Assembly: GCA_021805445.1 (NCBI GenBank)
Contig: JAJZFH010000056.1
Location: forward strand, 1 to 64,000
DNA length: 64,000 nt
Reading direction: 5' to 3'
DNA from: Pseudomonadota bacterium
GTDB taxonomy: Bacteria > Pseudomonadota > Gammaproteobacteria > Burkholderiales > Ferrovaceae
In this document: piece by piece, positions 8,135 through 17,618 of the stretch
Layout of the letters: the number at the start of each line of letters is the position of its first letter
Numbering within the stretch: the first letter of the stretch is position 1
Notes under the pieces: model-generated
The model's database searches: none
What the model saw: only the letters and a program-made list of their open reading frames with translations
Told to the model about the DNA's origin: nothing
Program-made: the position numbers and the translations under genes

Positions 8135-10369
8135 TTATATGACCTCCGCTATGGCCTGCGATATATTTGCCTGATGCACCATGTTTTTCATCAGATTTGG
8201 ATTGACTTTACCTCGGGCTATATTAAGGGCATGAGACAGCTCAGGGTCATACGTATTTTTCTCGATTTCCATCTCCAGTAGGGAGGAGAATTTCGACCAG
8301 TAATGTGCCTTTTCACAGACAAGTTTTGGATCCAACAATTGAACTGCGGACTTGATTGATAGGAGGGCTGCCAGAATATTTTCATCCACAGAAATGTAAA
8401 CCTCCTTGGCAGTCCTACTTTTCCTTTGCACCGTATTATCCGGATCGCCAGGTAAACTAAATACATGCCGTGTTAGGAATTTATCCAACTCTTCCATGGA
8501 ATCAAAATTGCTCGCGCGCAATAGCATTGGGCTATCTTTCATGGACTCGCAGATAATTCCCTTTTGGAAGATCCTGATCCATCTCGACTGAAAGAATGCC
8601 AGTATCGGTTCAGGCAAATAATGAGAAAGTAGTTCAGGCTTGTATTTCGCATGTCCCAAAGCCTCCGACATGGCTTTAGCACTTCCTGTTTCGAGGTAAA
8701 CCTGAAGTCCCACTGTAGCCCTGAATCTCGTCGGACTGAGATTCTTCACAAGTTGGAATGCATCTTGATCGCCAGAATCACTCATCATGTCCTCAAACTG
8801 GTTGACCCTGGCATTGAATGCGGCAGTTTGATGAGGGCTAAGGGCATTGGAAACAGGAGCAGGATAAGAAAACCCCTCTCTGCAACTCAAGAACATATAC
8901 CTGTAATTGTCATCCCCTTTGGCTTTAAGATAATTTCGGAGAGGCTGGGTAAGCTGTATCACTTGCTCAACAAGGGTGGCAGACTTTTCGTTAAGGAGAA
9001 CCCTTTGCAGCGCCTTTTTCCCGCCTTTGCGTCTTTTATACCCAACCAAGTAGGTACACTTGTCCGTTTTTTCCAGGCCAACAAATTTCCCATGCTTGTC
9101 GTATAATCTAAGGTTAAAAAGGAAGCTTTCAGTAATAAGGGGATGCTCTTTAATCAGTAGATATACAAATGGATCCAATGAATAAGAAGTTGGGAGACCC
9201 AATCGGCAGGAAATTTCACTGATGGTTGCAAGTTTCAATTGAGTTTTCCGGTATTTGGATTTGATCTGAACTGAATCGAGATCAAAGTCCATAAAATCGA
9301 ATTGGTTGCCGTTGGCCATAAATCTGTTAACGATGTTCTTAGCCTGATTATCAGCCCAGCGAAGCACGCTATCCACTGCGTTTGAAATCTTTTGGAAAAG
9401 TAGTTTTATAACTTCGTCATCTGTCAGACTAAGAGGCACCTCAACAATCAGCTTGTCTTTAACGAGAATCCCATCTTCGTTGGTGGCAATTTTCGTTTCA
9501 GCCCCCACCTTCCGACTTGGCTCTATGTAAGGGAATTTTCGGTACGGCCTTGCAAAGACCCCCGAGTCAAGGAGTGTTGATTCCAGGAATGGGAGTGCGT
9601 CATTCCAACGCTTTATGGTTGTCTCAAGGCAGTTTCCCGAATCAACCTTACTTTCAAAGAAATCTCGACAAAAACCTTCTATTAGTTTAGTAGTGATGTT
9701 AGGACTGTCCAGTTCTGCCTGCTTTAAGCCAGGGTGAAATCGTTCAAGGTAATGAACCAGGTCATTGAAAACCGGTACGAAATTACCTTTACTCTTGGCT
9801 TCATAGCGCTCAGAAAACCTACATGCTGCTGCATGTAATGTTTTTGCCTTGTCCGGCCCCATGGTGTTCCAAATCCAAGCAAGCTTGAGGAAGCCTGCCT
9901 GCCCCCCATTCTTATCCTGTGCGTGCCATCCTTGGTAATACTCACGCTGAAGAAGATCAACCTTCATTTGTTGCCATAACTGCGAAGAAAGCTCCAGATT
10001 TATCTCAAAGGCTAAGTTCGGGATCTCTAAAGCCATTGATTTAAGAGCGGCTAAAAAAGTTCTCCTATAAGTATCTTTTGTTACTTCAGAGGCGTTTATG
10101 AAGGTAGATGAGATTAAGGCACCAATGAACCCATGGAGGACAGGAATCGTGGATTTTTTAGAGAGGGAGGGATAAGAGATGGACTGACCAGTAAGGCCAA
10201 GATAGCAATCCAACAAGTTGATTAAAGGATTGCGTGGATCTGATTTGGGATTACCTACTGTAATGCACCGATAGAGGAGGCTTATGGACTGTGCGTCTAT
10301 ATGCTTCCGCGGAAAATATCTGAGTTCCCCAGAGGAACTGACAATTGTCAGTTTCTTTTTTGTGGTCAT
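8135..10369 (-). CDS. Large divergent tyrosine-recombinase-like protein, 744 aa, first gene of the element
   Basis: This is the first and longest gene of the operon. Near residues 540-590 it shows LSPTRFRATVGL followed by ALGHAKYKPELLSHYLP, which corresponds to boxes II and III of tyrosine recombinases. The usual HxxR histidine is replaced (SPTR), and the candidate nucleophile tyrosine lies eleven residues after the GH histidine where nine is usual. A clear box-I arginine is hard to assign. The protein may thus be a poorly active or structural partner of the other two enzymes. I chose the ATG at 10369, which has a gggg just upstream; the longer ATG at 10384 adds five residues and has no ribosome-binding site. 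It lies directly downstream of the host thyA fragment in the same direction. Confidence 0.85.
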   Translation of the reverse strand: MTTKKKLTIVSSSGELRYFPRKHIDAQSISLLYRCITVGNPKSDPRNPLINLLDCYLGLTGQSISYPSLSKKSTIPVLHGFIGALISSTFINASEVTKDTYRRTFLAALKSMALEIPNLAFEINLELSSQLWQQMKVDLLQREYYQGWHAQDKNGGQAGFLKLAWIWNTMGPDKAKTLHAAACRFSERYEAKSKGNFVPVFNDLVHYLERFHPGLKQAELDSPNITTKLIEGFCRDFFESKVDSGNCLETTIKRWNDALPFLESTLLDSGVFARPYRKFPYIEPSRKVGAETKIATNEDGILVKDKLIVEVPLSLTDDEVIKLLFQKISNAVDSVLRWADNQAKNIVNRFMANGNQFDFMDFDLDSVQIKSKYRKTQLKLATISEISCRLGLPTSYSLDPFVYLLIKEHPLITESFLFNLRLYDKHGKFVGLEKTDKCTYLVGYKRRKGGKKALQRVLLNEKSATLVEQVIQLTQPLRNYLKAKGDDNYRYMFLSCREGFSYPAPVSNALSPHQTAAFNARVNQFEDMMSDSGDQDAFQLVKNLSPTRFRATVGLQVYLETGSAKAMSEALGHAKYKPELLSHYLPEPILAFFQSRWIRIFQKGIICESMKDSPMLLRASNFDSMEELDKFLTRHVFSLPGDPDNTVQRKSRTAKEVYISVDENILAALLSIKSAVQLLDPKLVCEKAHYWSKFSSLLEMEIEKNTYDPELSHALNIARGKVNPNLMKNMVHQANISQAIAEVI

Positions 10370-10421
10370 ATAGCCCCATAACATTATGGTTTTATTGACA
10401 AGTATAGCCTATGGATAAAAT

Positions 10422-10778
10422 TTAGGTTATGGGAAAAACGCCATAAAGAGGACCCAGGTCATCGATTCCCTGGCGGAAAGGATTGTTGAGCCAGGCAGCG
10501 TTATCATTGGCATTCTGGTCCCATACCCGGCATCCCAGAGCGCGAAAGTTTTCTGCATTGCGGTAGCCTCGCAAAAACCCCACCAATTCTCCCATGGCGG
10601 AGCGGAAGGCCAGTTTACGAGTGGTCAGAGCAGGGAATCCCTGGGTCAGGTCAAAACGCAACATGGCCCCCGGCAGACTCAGAGTGCGGATACCCGTACG
10701 GTTGGACTGCCAGGTCCCTTGGGCCAGGACGGTGCGAATGAGGTCGAGATAGGGCTGCACGAGGGAACCTCTTGTCAT
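10422..10778 (-). pseudogene. thyA: Host thymidylate synthase gene, 5' fragment cut by the element
   Basis: The frame encodes the N-terminal 114 residues of a ThyA ([53 protein letters not shown]) and then four foreign codons (FPIT) before a stop. The catalytic cysteine region and everything after it are missing, so the product cannot be active. The [19 protein letters not shown] insertion before GPLYG places it in a different ThyA subgroup from the intact copy at 3195-4019. I chose the ATG at 10778; a start at 10790 adds four residues. The gene diverges from the aminopeptidase gene across about 50 bases, so its promoter is probably intact and could read into the recombinase operon. Confidence 0.92.
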
Positions 10779-10830
10779 GGATACGCTCATGATACCATTG
10801 GCGATCATCCGAATCCTGTGGTTGCCTGCC

Positions 10831-12378
10831 ATGCACTTGCCTCACGTCCCACCGCCCGCCAGTCTCTCCGTACTTCCTGAATTGAATGGATTGACCGACA
10901 TTCCTCATTTTACGGTGGCGGCATGGACCCCGACGGAGTGGGTGGGACAGGGGGTGTTTCATGTTTTGGTCGTGCTGCCTGCTGCGCCTGAGGACGGGGG
11001 TATCGGTCCGGGCCAGGAGACTTTGAATGCACTGTGCCAACGGCGGGCCCAGTCAGAAGTTTGCGCGCGTCATAAAAACAAGAAGAAAGGATTCGATCCT
11101 CACGTGGCTATGCTGCCGGATGGCGTTCTGGTCTCCTGGGTATGGTTGGCAGGGGCATCCCGGAACTTTGAGCGGCATACCCGATTGCGCCATGCCCTCC
11201 ACCCATTACTCGATGAGAAACCTACCCATCTGGCGGTTTGGTTCAGTGGACAGGAATCCTCTTCCGAGCGGGAAGAGATCCTCTATACCCTGACGCTCAA
11301 TGGTCGATCTTTGCCGAGTGCTCAACGCGCTGCCTGGAGTGGGGTGAAGGCGTGGTTTTTGCTCGGCTCAATGCCCTCCTTCGAGCCTTCCATGCGTCCG
11401 ATTTCTTTGGCGCTTGCCAATACCCTGACACGGGCCTTGACGGTTCTGCCTCCGAATCGGTTGACCCCGGCAAACTATCGCGAATTCGTCCGGCAACGGG
11501 CGGTGGAAGAGCATTGGGACTGGGAAGAATATGGGGTGGAACGTTTGCAGGCCTTAGGGGCAGGAGCATTTTTGGCAGTGGCACAGGGTAGCGCAGAAGC
11601 CGATGCGGCGATCGTTCATTTGACCTGGTCTCATCCGCAAGCAATCCGTCGGGTGGCTCTGGTGGGAAAGGGCATCTGTTTCGATACGGGCGGCCTCAAT
11701 CTCAAACCGGCACGCTACATGCAGGGCATGCATGGGGATATGAATGGTTCCGCTGTGGTCCTGGGCCTCATTCAGGCCATTGCCCGCCTCCAGTTGCCGC
11801 TGGTCGTGGATGCCTGGTTGGCGATTGCCCAGAATTCGGTGGGTCCTCGGGCCTATCGCCAGAACGAAGTCGTGACGACCTTGGAAGGAACCACCCTTGA
11901 AGTGGTTCATACTGACGCGGAAGGACGGATGGTTTTGGCCGATACCCTGACGCTGGCGGCGCGACAGAAACCCGACTTGATCGTGGACTTTGCCACGTTG
12001 ACCGGAAGCATGCATACCGCATTGGGAAGCCGGTATAGCGGGTTATTCACCACATCGGAGGTGCTTTCCCGCTTGGCGGAAGAGGCGGGGAAGACCAGTG
12101 GTGAACGCGTATGGGGGTTTCCTCAGGACGAGGACTATGATGAGGCTTTGGAAAGTTCGGTGGCTGACATCAAACAGTGTACTTTGGAGGGTGAAGCCGA
12201 CCATATTCTTGCTGCCCGCTTTTTGTCGCGCTTTACGGCGCAGGTGCCTTGGGTTCATGTGGATCTCTCCGCTTCGGTCCATCCTGAGGGGCTGGGTGCA
12301 GTGGCGACGGAAGTGACGGGGTTCGGAGTGCGCTGGGGGGTTGAATTTCTGGACAAGTGGATAAAAAATCCTTTATAA
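10831..12378 (+). CDS. Leucyl aminopeptidase family (M17) protein
   Basis: This 515-residue protein belongs to the M17 family, two-metal enzymes that release N-terminal amino acids from peptides in the cytosol. The C-terminal catalytic domain shows [15 protein letters not shown] with its metal-binding Lys and Asp, GDMNGSA, and [12 protein letters not shown] with the Asp/Glu ligands and the Arg. Most members have NTDAEGR, so the His in place of Asn is unusual, although the ligands themselves are kept. The N-terminal third is poorly conserved, as is common in shorter PepB/PepA relatives. The start at MHLPHV (10831) is preferred over the upstream frame, which would overlap the thyA 5' end. The gene is separated from rimP by a promoter and a terminator-like leader. 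Confidence 0.87.
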   Translation: MHLPHVPPPASLSVLPELNGLTDIPHFTVAAWTPTEWVGQGVFHVLVVLPAAPEDGGIGPGQETLNALCQRRAQSEVCARHKNKKKGFDPHVAMLPDGVLVSWVWLAGASRNFERHTRLRHALHPLLDEKPTHLAVWFSGQESSSEREEILYTLTLNGRSLPSAQRAAWSGVKAWFLLGSMPSFEPSMRPISLALANTLTRALTVLPPNRLTPANYREFVRQRAVEEHWDWEEYGVERLQALGAGAFLAVAQGSAEADAAIVHLTWSHPQAIRRVALVGKGICFDTGGLNLKPARYMQGMHGDMNGSAVVLGLIQAIARLQLPLVVDAWLAIAQNSVGPRAYRQNEVVTTLEGTTLEVVHTDAEGRMVLADTLTLAARQKPDLIVDFATLTGSMHTALGSRYSGLFTTSEVLSRLAEEAGKTSGERVWGFPQDEDYDEALESSVADIKQCTLEGEADHILAARFLSRFTAQVPWVHVDLSASVHPEGLGAVATEVTGFGVRWGVEFLDKWIKNPL

Positions 12379-12379
12379 T
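12350..12379 (+). promoter_or_regulatory. Sigma-70 promoter for the rimP-nusA-infB operon
   Basis: A tggaca -35 element (12350-12355) and a perfect tataat -10 element (12374-12379) are separated by 18 bases. The promoter overlaps the end of the aminopeptidase gene and would start RNA about 30 bases before a terminator hairpin, upstream of rimP. Confidence 0.7.
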
Positions 12380-12412
12380 CTCCGTGATTGAGTAGGATGG
12401 TGTCTCTGCAGT

Positions 12413-12432
12413 GGGCCTCGGGCCCTTTTTTT
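12413..12432 (+). terminator. Intrinsic terminator/attenuator in the rimP leader
   Basis: A gggcc/ggccc stem with a tcg loop is followed by seven T residues. It would end transcripts of the aminopeptidase gene, and also those from the promoter at 12350, before rimP. Because nusA, which modulates hairpin-dependent termination, lies downstream, attenuation with feedback is a reasonable hypothesis. Confidence 0.7.
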
Positions 12433-12469
12433 ATTTGTGTGATTTCAAGGAATAGGTTACCGAACGAAT

Positions 12470-12895
12470 ATGGACCTCGTGGGACTGGTGGATAAAACTG
12501 TGACAGGGCTGGGCTATGAGTTTGTGGAACTCGAACGCGCGGGTCGAGGTTTGTTGCGTGTTTTCATCGATCATTCCAAGGGGATTGGTGTTGAAGATTG
12601 TGCTACGGTCAGTCATCAGTTGACCCGTCTGTTCGGTGTGGAAGAGGTGCCCTATGAACGGCTCGAGGTATCCTCACCCGGTTTGGACAGACCATTGAAT
12701 AAGACCGCTGATTTCGAACGGTTTTTAGGACACGAGGTCAAGATTAAATTGCGCATTCCTCATGCAGGTCAGAGAAATTTTTCAGGGCGTCTTGAAGCAG
12801 TGACTGAACAGACCCTTACTTTGGCAACCTCGGCGGGATTGTTGGACATGGCGCGCGAGGATATCGAACGCGCCCGTCTCGTACCGGAATTGTGA
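12470..12895 (+). CDS. rimP: Ribosome maturation factor RimP
   Basis: RimP assists maturation of the 30S subunit. The 141-residue product has the family's N-terminal alpha/beta domain, with [11 protein letters not shown] and [17 protein letters not shown], and the conserved [15 protein letters not shown] segment leading into the C-terminal SH3-like barrel. Its length is typical. It is the first gene of the classical rimP-nusA-infB-rbfA-truB order and ends 14 bases before the nusA start. Expression probably comes from the promoter at 12350 through the leader hairpin. Confidence 0.95.
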   Translation: MDLVGLVDKTVTGLGYEFVELERAGRGLLRVFIDHSKGIGVEDCATVSHQLTRLFGVEEVPYERLEVSSPGLDRPLNKTADFERFLGHEVKIKLRIPHAGQRNFSGRLEAVTEQTLTLATSAGLLDMAREDIERARLVPEL

Positions 12896-12909
12896 CTGGA
12901 GAGAACAGA

Positions 12910-14385
12910 ATGAGCAAGGAAGTACTGTTGTTGGTCGATGCGTTGGCGCGGGAGAAAAACGTTTCGCCCGAGATCGTGTTCGTGGCACTGGAACAGGCTC
13001 TGGCCTCGGCTACCCGTAAGAAACATGGGGAGGAAGATATCGATGTGCGGGTCAGCATCGATCGTCATACCGGCGATTTCCAATCCTATCGGCGCTGGCG
13101 TGTCGTGGAGGATCAGGAATGGCTGTCCGAATTCCAGGAATTGCCTCTGTCTCAGGTACGGGCAAGCAATCCGGAAGCACAAGCCGGTGAGATCATCGAG
13201 ACCCCTTTGGAACCCATCGAGTTTGGTCGAATTGGAGCCCAAGCTGCCAAGCAAGTGATTTTTCAGAAAATTCGGGATGCGGAACGGGAACAGATTCTGG
13301 CCGATTTCCTGCAACGGCAGGACAATCTGGTCAGTGGCCTGGTCAAGCGTCAGGAACGTGGGAATTACATCGTGGAATCCGGTCGGGTCGAAGCCCTGTT
13401 GCCGCGTGATCAGTTGATTCAACGAGAAAATTTGCGTATCGGGGATCGAGTGCGCGCCTATTTGCTTCGGGTCGAGCGTGGAGGGCGGGGTCCTCAGGTG
13501 ATACTGTCGCGCGTGGTTCCGGAATTCCTGGTCAAATTGTTTGAACTGGAAGTGCCGGAAATCGAGGAGGGTTTGTTGGAGATCAAGGCCGCAGCCCGTG
13601 ATCCTGGTATCCGTGCCAAGATTGCCGTGCATTCTCGGGATCGACGTATCGACCCTATCGGAACCTGTGTGGGGATGCGGGGGTCACGGGTGCAAGCCGT
13701 GATTTCGGAATTGGGCGGGGAACGAGTCGACATCATTTTGTGGTCGGAAGACCCGGCCCAGTTTGTGATCAATGCGCTGGCTCCTGCGGAGGTCAATTCT
13801 ATCCGTGTGGATGAAGAGTCCCATAGCATGGACGTGGTGGTGGACGAAGATCATCTGGCGCAGGCGATTGGTCGGAATGGACAGAATGTTCGATTGGCTT
13901 CGGAATTGACGGGTTGGTCTCTCAACATCATGACCGAAGATCAGGCCCAGGAAAAAGACGAAGTGGAAACCCTGCGCTTGCGCAATTTGTTTGTGGCTCG
14001 CCTGGATGTGGATGAAGAGGTGGCGGATATTCTGATTCAAGAGGGGTTTTCCAGTTTGGAGGAAGTCGCTTATGTACCCAAACTGGAGATGCTGGCGATT
14101 GCAGCATTCGACGAAGGTACGGTGAATGAGTTGCGGAGTCGGGCGCGCAATGCTTTACTGACAGAAGCGATTGCCACAGAAGAAAAGGTTGAACATGCAG
14201 TGGAAGACTTGAGACATATGGCGGGAATGGATCCCGAAACTGCAGTTCTACTGGCTTCAAAGGGAATTCATACGGTGCAGGATCTGGCAGATCTGGCGGT
14301 GGATGAACTGGAAGAATTGACGGGACTGACGCAAGAACGCGCCAGTGCCTTGATCATGGCGGCGCGAGCTCCGCTGTTTGAGTAA
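12910..14385 (+). CDS. nusA: Transcription termination/antitermination factor NusA
   Basis: NusA binds RNA polymerase and RNA and controls pausing, intrinsic termination and antitermination. The 491-residue product shows the N-terminal polymerase-binding domain ([20 protein letters not shown]), an S1 domain around 140-200, two KH domains ([14 protein letters not shown] and [14 protein letters not shown]), and two acidic helix-hairpin-helix repeats at the C-terminus (about 360-490), as in E. coli NusA. The ATG at 12910 has tggagag upstream and matches family N-termini; the frame extends six codons further but without support. It overlaps nothing and is followed by infB after 16 bases. Confidence 0.97.
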   Translation: MSKEVLLLVDALAREKNVSPEIVFVALEQALASATRKKHGEEDIDVRVSIDRHTGDFQSYRRWRVVEDQEWLSEFQELPLSQVRASNPEAQAGEIIETPLEPIEFGRIGAQAAKQVIFQKIRDAEREQILADFLQRQDNLVSGLVKRQERGNYIVESGRVEALLPRDQLIQRENLRIGDRVRAYLLRVERGGRGPQVILSRVVPEFLVKLFELEVPEIEEGLLEIKAAARDPGIRAKIAVHSRDRRIDPIGTCVGMRGSRVQAVISELGGERVDIILWSEDPAQFVINALAPAEVNSIRVDEESHSMDVVVDEDHLAQAIGRNGQNVRLASELTGWSLNIMTEDQAQEKDEVETLRLRNLFVARLDVDEEVADILIQEGFSSLEEVAYVPKLEMLAIAAFDEGTVNELRSRARNALLTEAIATEEKVEHAVEDLRHMAGMDPETAVLLASKGIHTVQDLADLAVDELEELTGLTQERASALIMAARAPLFE

Positions 14386-14401
14386 TCAGGAGACATCAAC
14401 C

Positions 14402-17242
14402 ATGACGCACTCCACCGTGACGGATCTGGCTATAGAACTAAAAATGACGCCCTCGGCGTTGCTCGATCAATTACAAGCGGCGGGTATTCAAAAAACGGCG
14501 CAGGACACGCTGACCGAACGAGACAAGGCGGTTTTACTGGAACATCTGCGCGAGCAGCATGGCCGTGCAGAGTCAAATACGCGGATTACTCTGACTCGGC
14601 GTCAGACCAGCGAAATTCGAAAGGCTGACAACACGACGGGTAGGGCACGCACCATACAGGTGGAAGTACGGAAAAAACGCGTTTTGATCAAACGGGAAGT
14701 GACGGAAAATCAGCCGGAGGTTCTGGAAGTTTTGGAAAGTATTCCTTCTGTCGTGGGGAACGAGGAGGAGGCATCCGATGTCAGGATAGAAGCCCCGTTG
14801 CTCGAAGAATCGCAGGACACCGGGTTGCCTGACACTCAGGACATGGATGTTCCATTGCCACTGGTCCCGGAGATCGAGGAAGACAATAAGGAAGAAGAGA
14901 GTCAGGACAGGGACACGGTGATGTCGGGTCCTGATCTGGCAGTCCCTCCGGAAGAAGAAGTCGTTTCCGCCCCGATTCCCGCTGAAGCTCCCGTGTCGCA
15001 ACGGACGCTCCGTATTTCGCCCATCGATGAGGAACAGCGTGCCATCCGAGAAATGGAAGCGCGTCGTCAGGCCGAATTGCGTTTCAGGCAAGCCGCTGAT
15101 GCACTGGATAAAATGGAACGGGCAAGGATGCGCAAAGAGGTCGAGGAAAAGGCAGAGGCTGCCCGAGTTTCGGCTTTGGAGGCCAGTACCAAGACGGCAG
15201 CACCCGTAGTGGTAGAGACTCGTCCTGAAAAGACGGGAACCCTTCATCGTCCTGCAGTGGCGGTGGCTGCGACTACGGATGCGGGAGGTGTGCGTAAACC
15301 TGCAAAGAAAACAGAAAAACAGCCTGCCACTGCCTGGACCGATGATGGCGCCAAACGTCGAGCGCTCAAGACGCGCGGAGAAACCGGGGGTACGGGGTGG
15401 CGTGAACCGCATGGTCGTCATGGCAAGGGACATAAGGCGGATTCCTCCCAATCCCATGCTTTTTCAGCCCCCACAGAGCCCATCATCCATGAAGTACTGG
15501 TGCCGGAAACCATCAGCGTCGCTGTGCTGGCACAAAAAATGGCCGTCAAGGCCGCCGAGGTGATCAAGACACTGATGAAAATGGGCATGATGGTCACTAT
15601 CAATCAGGTGCTGGATCAGGAAACGGCCATGATCGTGGTACAGGAATTGGGCCACATGGCCAAACCTGCCAAGTTGGATGATCCGGAAGCCCTGCTTGCG
15701 GAAACCGGTACCATTCAGGAAGATGCGATTCTTGAACCGCGTGCCCCGGTCGTCACCGTCATGGGGCATGTGGACCATGGCAAGACCTCACTCCTCGACT
15801 ACATTCGTCGGACGCGCGTGGCCAGTGGTGAAGCGGGCGGGATTACCCAGCATATCGGGGCATACCATGTAGAAACACAGCGTGGCATGGTGACTTTTCT
15901 GGATACGCCGGGTCATGAAGCGTTTACGGCGATGAGGGCTCGTGGCGCCAAGGTCACGGACATCGTGATCTTGGTGGTGGCGGCAGATGATGGAGTTATG
16001 CCCCAAACCATCGAGGCCATTCACCATACCAAGGCAGCACAAGTACCTGTGGTTGTGGCGGTCAACAAGATGGACAAGCCCGAGGCAAATTTTGATCGAA
16101 TCAAGAATGAACTGGTCACCCAGGGGGTTCTTCCTGAAGAGTATGGCGGTGATGCACAGTTTGTCGCCGTTTCCGCCAAATCCGGCATGGGAATCGATGA
16201 ATTGCTCGAATCCGTACTGCTTCAGGCCGAAGTGCTGGAACTGAAGGCTCCGCGCAATACACCCGCCAAAGGGATCGTCATCGAAGCGCGTCTCGACAAG
16301 GGGCGCGGTCCCGTGGCGACGATTCTGGTGCAGTCCGGTCGGTTACGGCGTGGGGATATGGTTCTGGCTGGAGCGGCTTATGGGCGGGTACGGGCCATGT
16401 TGAACGAAGCAGGGCAGCCGGTGGACAGCGCTGGGCCTTCGATTCCCGTGGAAATTCAGGGATTGACCGAAGTTCCCGTGGCCGGTGAAGATGTCATGGT
16501 CCTGAATGACGAACGTAAAGCGCGGGAAATAGCCCTGTTCCGTCAGGGTAAGTTCCGCGATGTGAAACTGGCCCGTCAACAGGCCGCGAAGTTGGAAAAC
16601 ATGTTTGAGCAGATGGGGGAAGGCGAAATCAAGACCTTATCGCTCATCATCAAATCTGACGTGCAGGGCTCCTATGAAGCACTTTCCCAATCATTGCTCA
16701 AGTTGTCCAACGAAGAAGTTCGGGTCAATATCGTCCATGCGGCAGTGGGGGGGATTACCGAGTCGGACGTCAATCTGGCCTTGGCTTCAAAGGCCGTGAT
16801 CATTGGTTTCAACACGCGTGCGGATACGATGGCACGCAAACTGATCGCTTCTGCGGGAGTGGATGTGCGATATTACGACATCATCTATACCGTGGTGGAT
16901 GAAGTCAAAGCCGCGCTCTCCGGTATGTTGGCGCCTGACCGTAAGGAAAATATCCTTGGATTGGTGGATATTCGCGAAGTGTTCCGTATCTCGCGGGTGG
17001 GGGCCGTGGCAGGATGTTACGTTCTGGAAGGCGTCGTCAAGCGGGGCGCCCAGGTCCGATTGCTACGGGATCAAGTGGTGATCCATACGGGCGAACTGGA
17101 CTCTCTCAAACGCTTCAAGGATGATGTCCGTGAGGTCAAGACGGGGTTTGAATGCGGTTTGTCCCTGCGTAACTATAATGATCTGCAGGTGGGAGACAAG
17201 TTGGAAGTCTTTGAAATCGTAGAAGTCGTGCGGAGTCTGTGA
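14402..17242 (+). CDS. infB: Translation initiation factor IF-2
   Basis: IF-2 is the GTPase that places initiator tRNA on the 30S subunit and promotes 70S joining. The 946-residue product has an N-terminal IF2_N module, a long charged and low-complexity linker (about 60-370), a second IF2_N module, then the G domain: [21 protein letters not shown] and SAKSG. Domains II-IV follow to the end. The ATG at 14402 has cagg/agg spacing typical of a ribosome-binding site; an earlier in-frame TTG at 14378 overlaps nusA and is less likely. The gene is followed by rbfA after seven bases. Confidence 0.97.
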   Translation: MTHSTVTDLAIELKMTPSALLDQLQAAGIQKTAQDTLTERDKAVLLEHLREQHGRAESNTRITLTRRQTSEIRKADNTTGRARTIQVEVRKKRVLIKREVTENQPEVLEVLESIPSVVGNEEEASDVRIEAPLLEESQDTGLPDTQDMDVPLPLVPEIEEDNKEEESQDRDTVMSGPDLAVPPEEEVVSAPIPAEAPVSQRTLRISPIDEEQRAIREMEARRQAELRFRQAADALDKMERARMRKEVEEKAEAARVSALEASTKTAAPVVVETRPEKTGTLHRPAVAVAATTDAGGVRKPAKKTEKQPATAWTDDGAKRRALKTRGETGGTGWREPHGRHGKGHKADSSQSHAFSAPTEPIIHEVLVPETISVAVLAQKMAVKAAEVIKTLMKMGMMVTINQVLDQETAMIVVQELGHMAKPAKLDDPEALLAETGTIQEDAILEPRAPVVTVMGHVDHGKTSLLDYIRRTRVASGEAGGITQHIGAYHVETQRGMVTFLDTPGHEAFTAMRARGAKVTDIVILVVAADDGVMPQTIEAIHHTKAAQVPVVVAVNKMDKPEANFDRIKNELVTQGVLPEEYGGDAQFVAVSAKSGMGIDELLESVLLQAEVLELKAPRNTPAKGIVIEARLDKGRGPVATILVQSGRLRRGDMVLAGAAYGRVRAMLNEAGQPVDSAGPSIPVEIQGLTEVPVAGEDVMVLNDERKAREIALFRQGKFRDVKLARQQAAKLENMFEQMGEGEIKTLSLIIKSDVQGSYEALSQSLLKLSNEEVRVNIVHAAVGGITESDVNLALASKAVIIGFNTRADTMARKLIASAGVDVRYYDIIYTVVDEVKAALSGMLAPDRKENILGLVDIREVFRISRVGAVAGCYVLEGVVKRGAQVRLLRDQVVIHTGELDSLKRFKDDVREVKTGFECGLSLRNYNDLQVGDKLEVFEIVEVVRSL

Positions 17243-17249
17243 GACTGAC

Positions 17250-17618
17250 ATGAAACATTTTCCGCGCCAGATACGGGTGGCCGATCAGATCCAGAAAGAA
17301 TTGGCTGATTTGCTTCGGCGTGAATTCAAGGACCCGCGCGTGGGAATGATCACCTTCACGGCGGTGGAGGTGGCGAGGGATTATGCCCATGCCAAGGTTT
17401 ATGTCAGTTCGCTCCAGGGGGATGAGGTATTGACCCGATCTCTGGAGGCGTTGCGTGATGGAGCCGGGTTTCTGCGTCATCATCTGGGGCGACGCCTGAC
17501 GTTGCATACTCTGCCGCAGTTGCATTTTTTGGCAGACACTTCGGCAGATCGGGCCTTTGTTCTGACCAACCTGATCGATGCCGCGCGGGCGGCCGATGAA
17601 GCCTTCCAAAAATCCTGA
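17250..17618 (+). CDS. rbfA: Ribosome-binding factor A
   Basis: RbfA is a cold-shock-related assembly factor that binds the 30S precursor near helix 1 of 16S rRNA. The 122-residue sequence has the KH-like fold signatures RVADQIQKELADLLRREFKDPR, with VEVARDYAHAKVYVS and the LHFLADTS motif near the end. The start follows infB by seven bases, and its 3' end overlaps the truB start by 23 bases, so the three genes are translationally linked. Confidence 0.95.
   Translation: MKHFPRQIRVADQIQKELADLLRREFKDPRVGMITFTAVEVARDYAHAKVYVSSLQGDEVLTRSLEALRDGAGFLRHHLGRRLTLHTLPQLHFLADTSADRAFVLTNLIDAARAADEAFQKS

Larger units (their letters stand above)
3156..10437 (-). mobile_element. Tyrosine-recombinase element inserted in host thyA and carrying a replacement thyA (left limit uncertain)
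   Basis: The right boundary is visible. The host thyA frame is normal up to ...DDLGPLYGV and then turns abruptly into AT-rich sequence that stops after four codons, placing the junction at about 10433-10440. Inside are three large tyrosine recombinase genes, one small coiled-coil gene and a complete thyA, all on the minus strand with gaps of at most 12 bases or small overlaps. This recalls the TnpA/TnpB/TnpC module of Tn554-type elements, which integrate site-specifically through two tyrosine recombinases and a small accessory protein. The left limit is only a guess placed at the palindrome after thyA. No second piece of the host thyA and no duplicated attachment site were found, so the element could extend further left, even beyond the window. 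Confidence 0.75.

Noticed and set aside
14573-15457. 294-codon frame antisense to infB
   Set aside because: It lies opposite the low-complexity linker of IF-2, where open antisense frames arise from codon bias.
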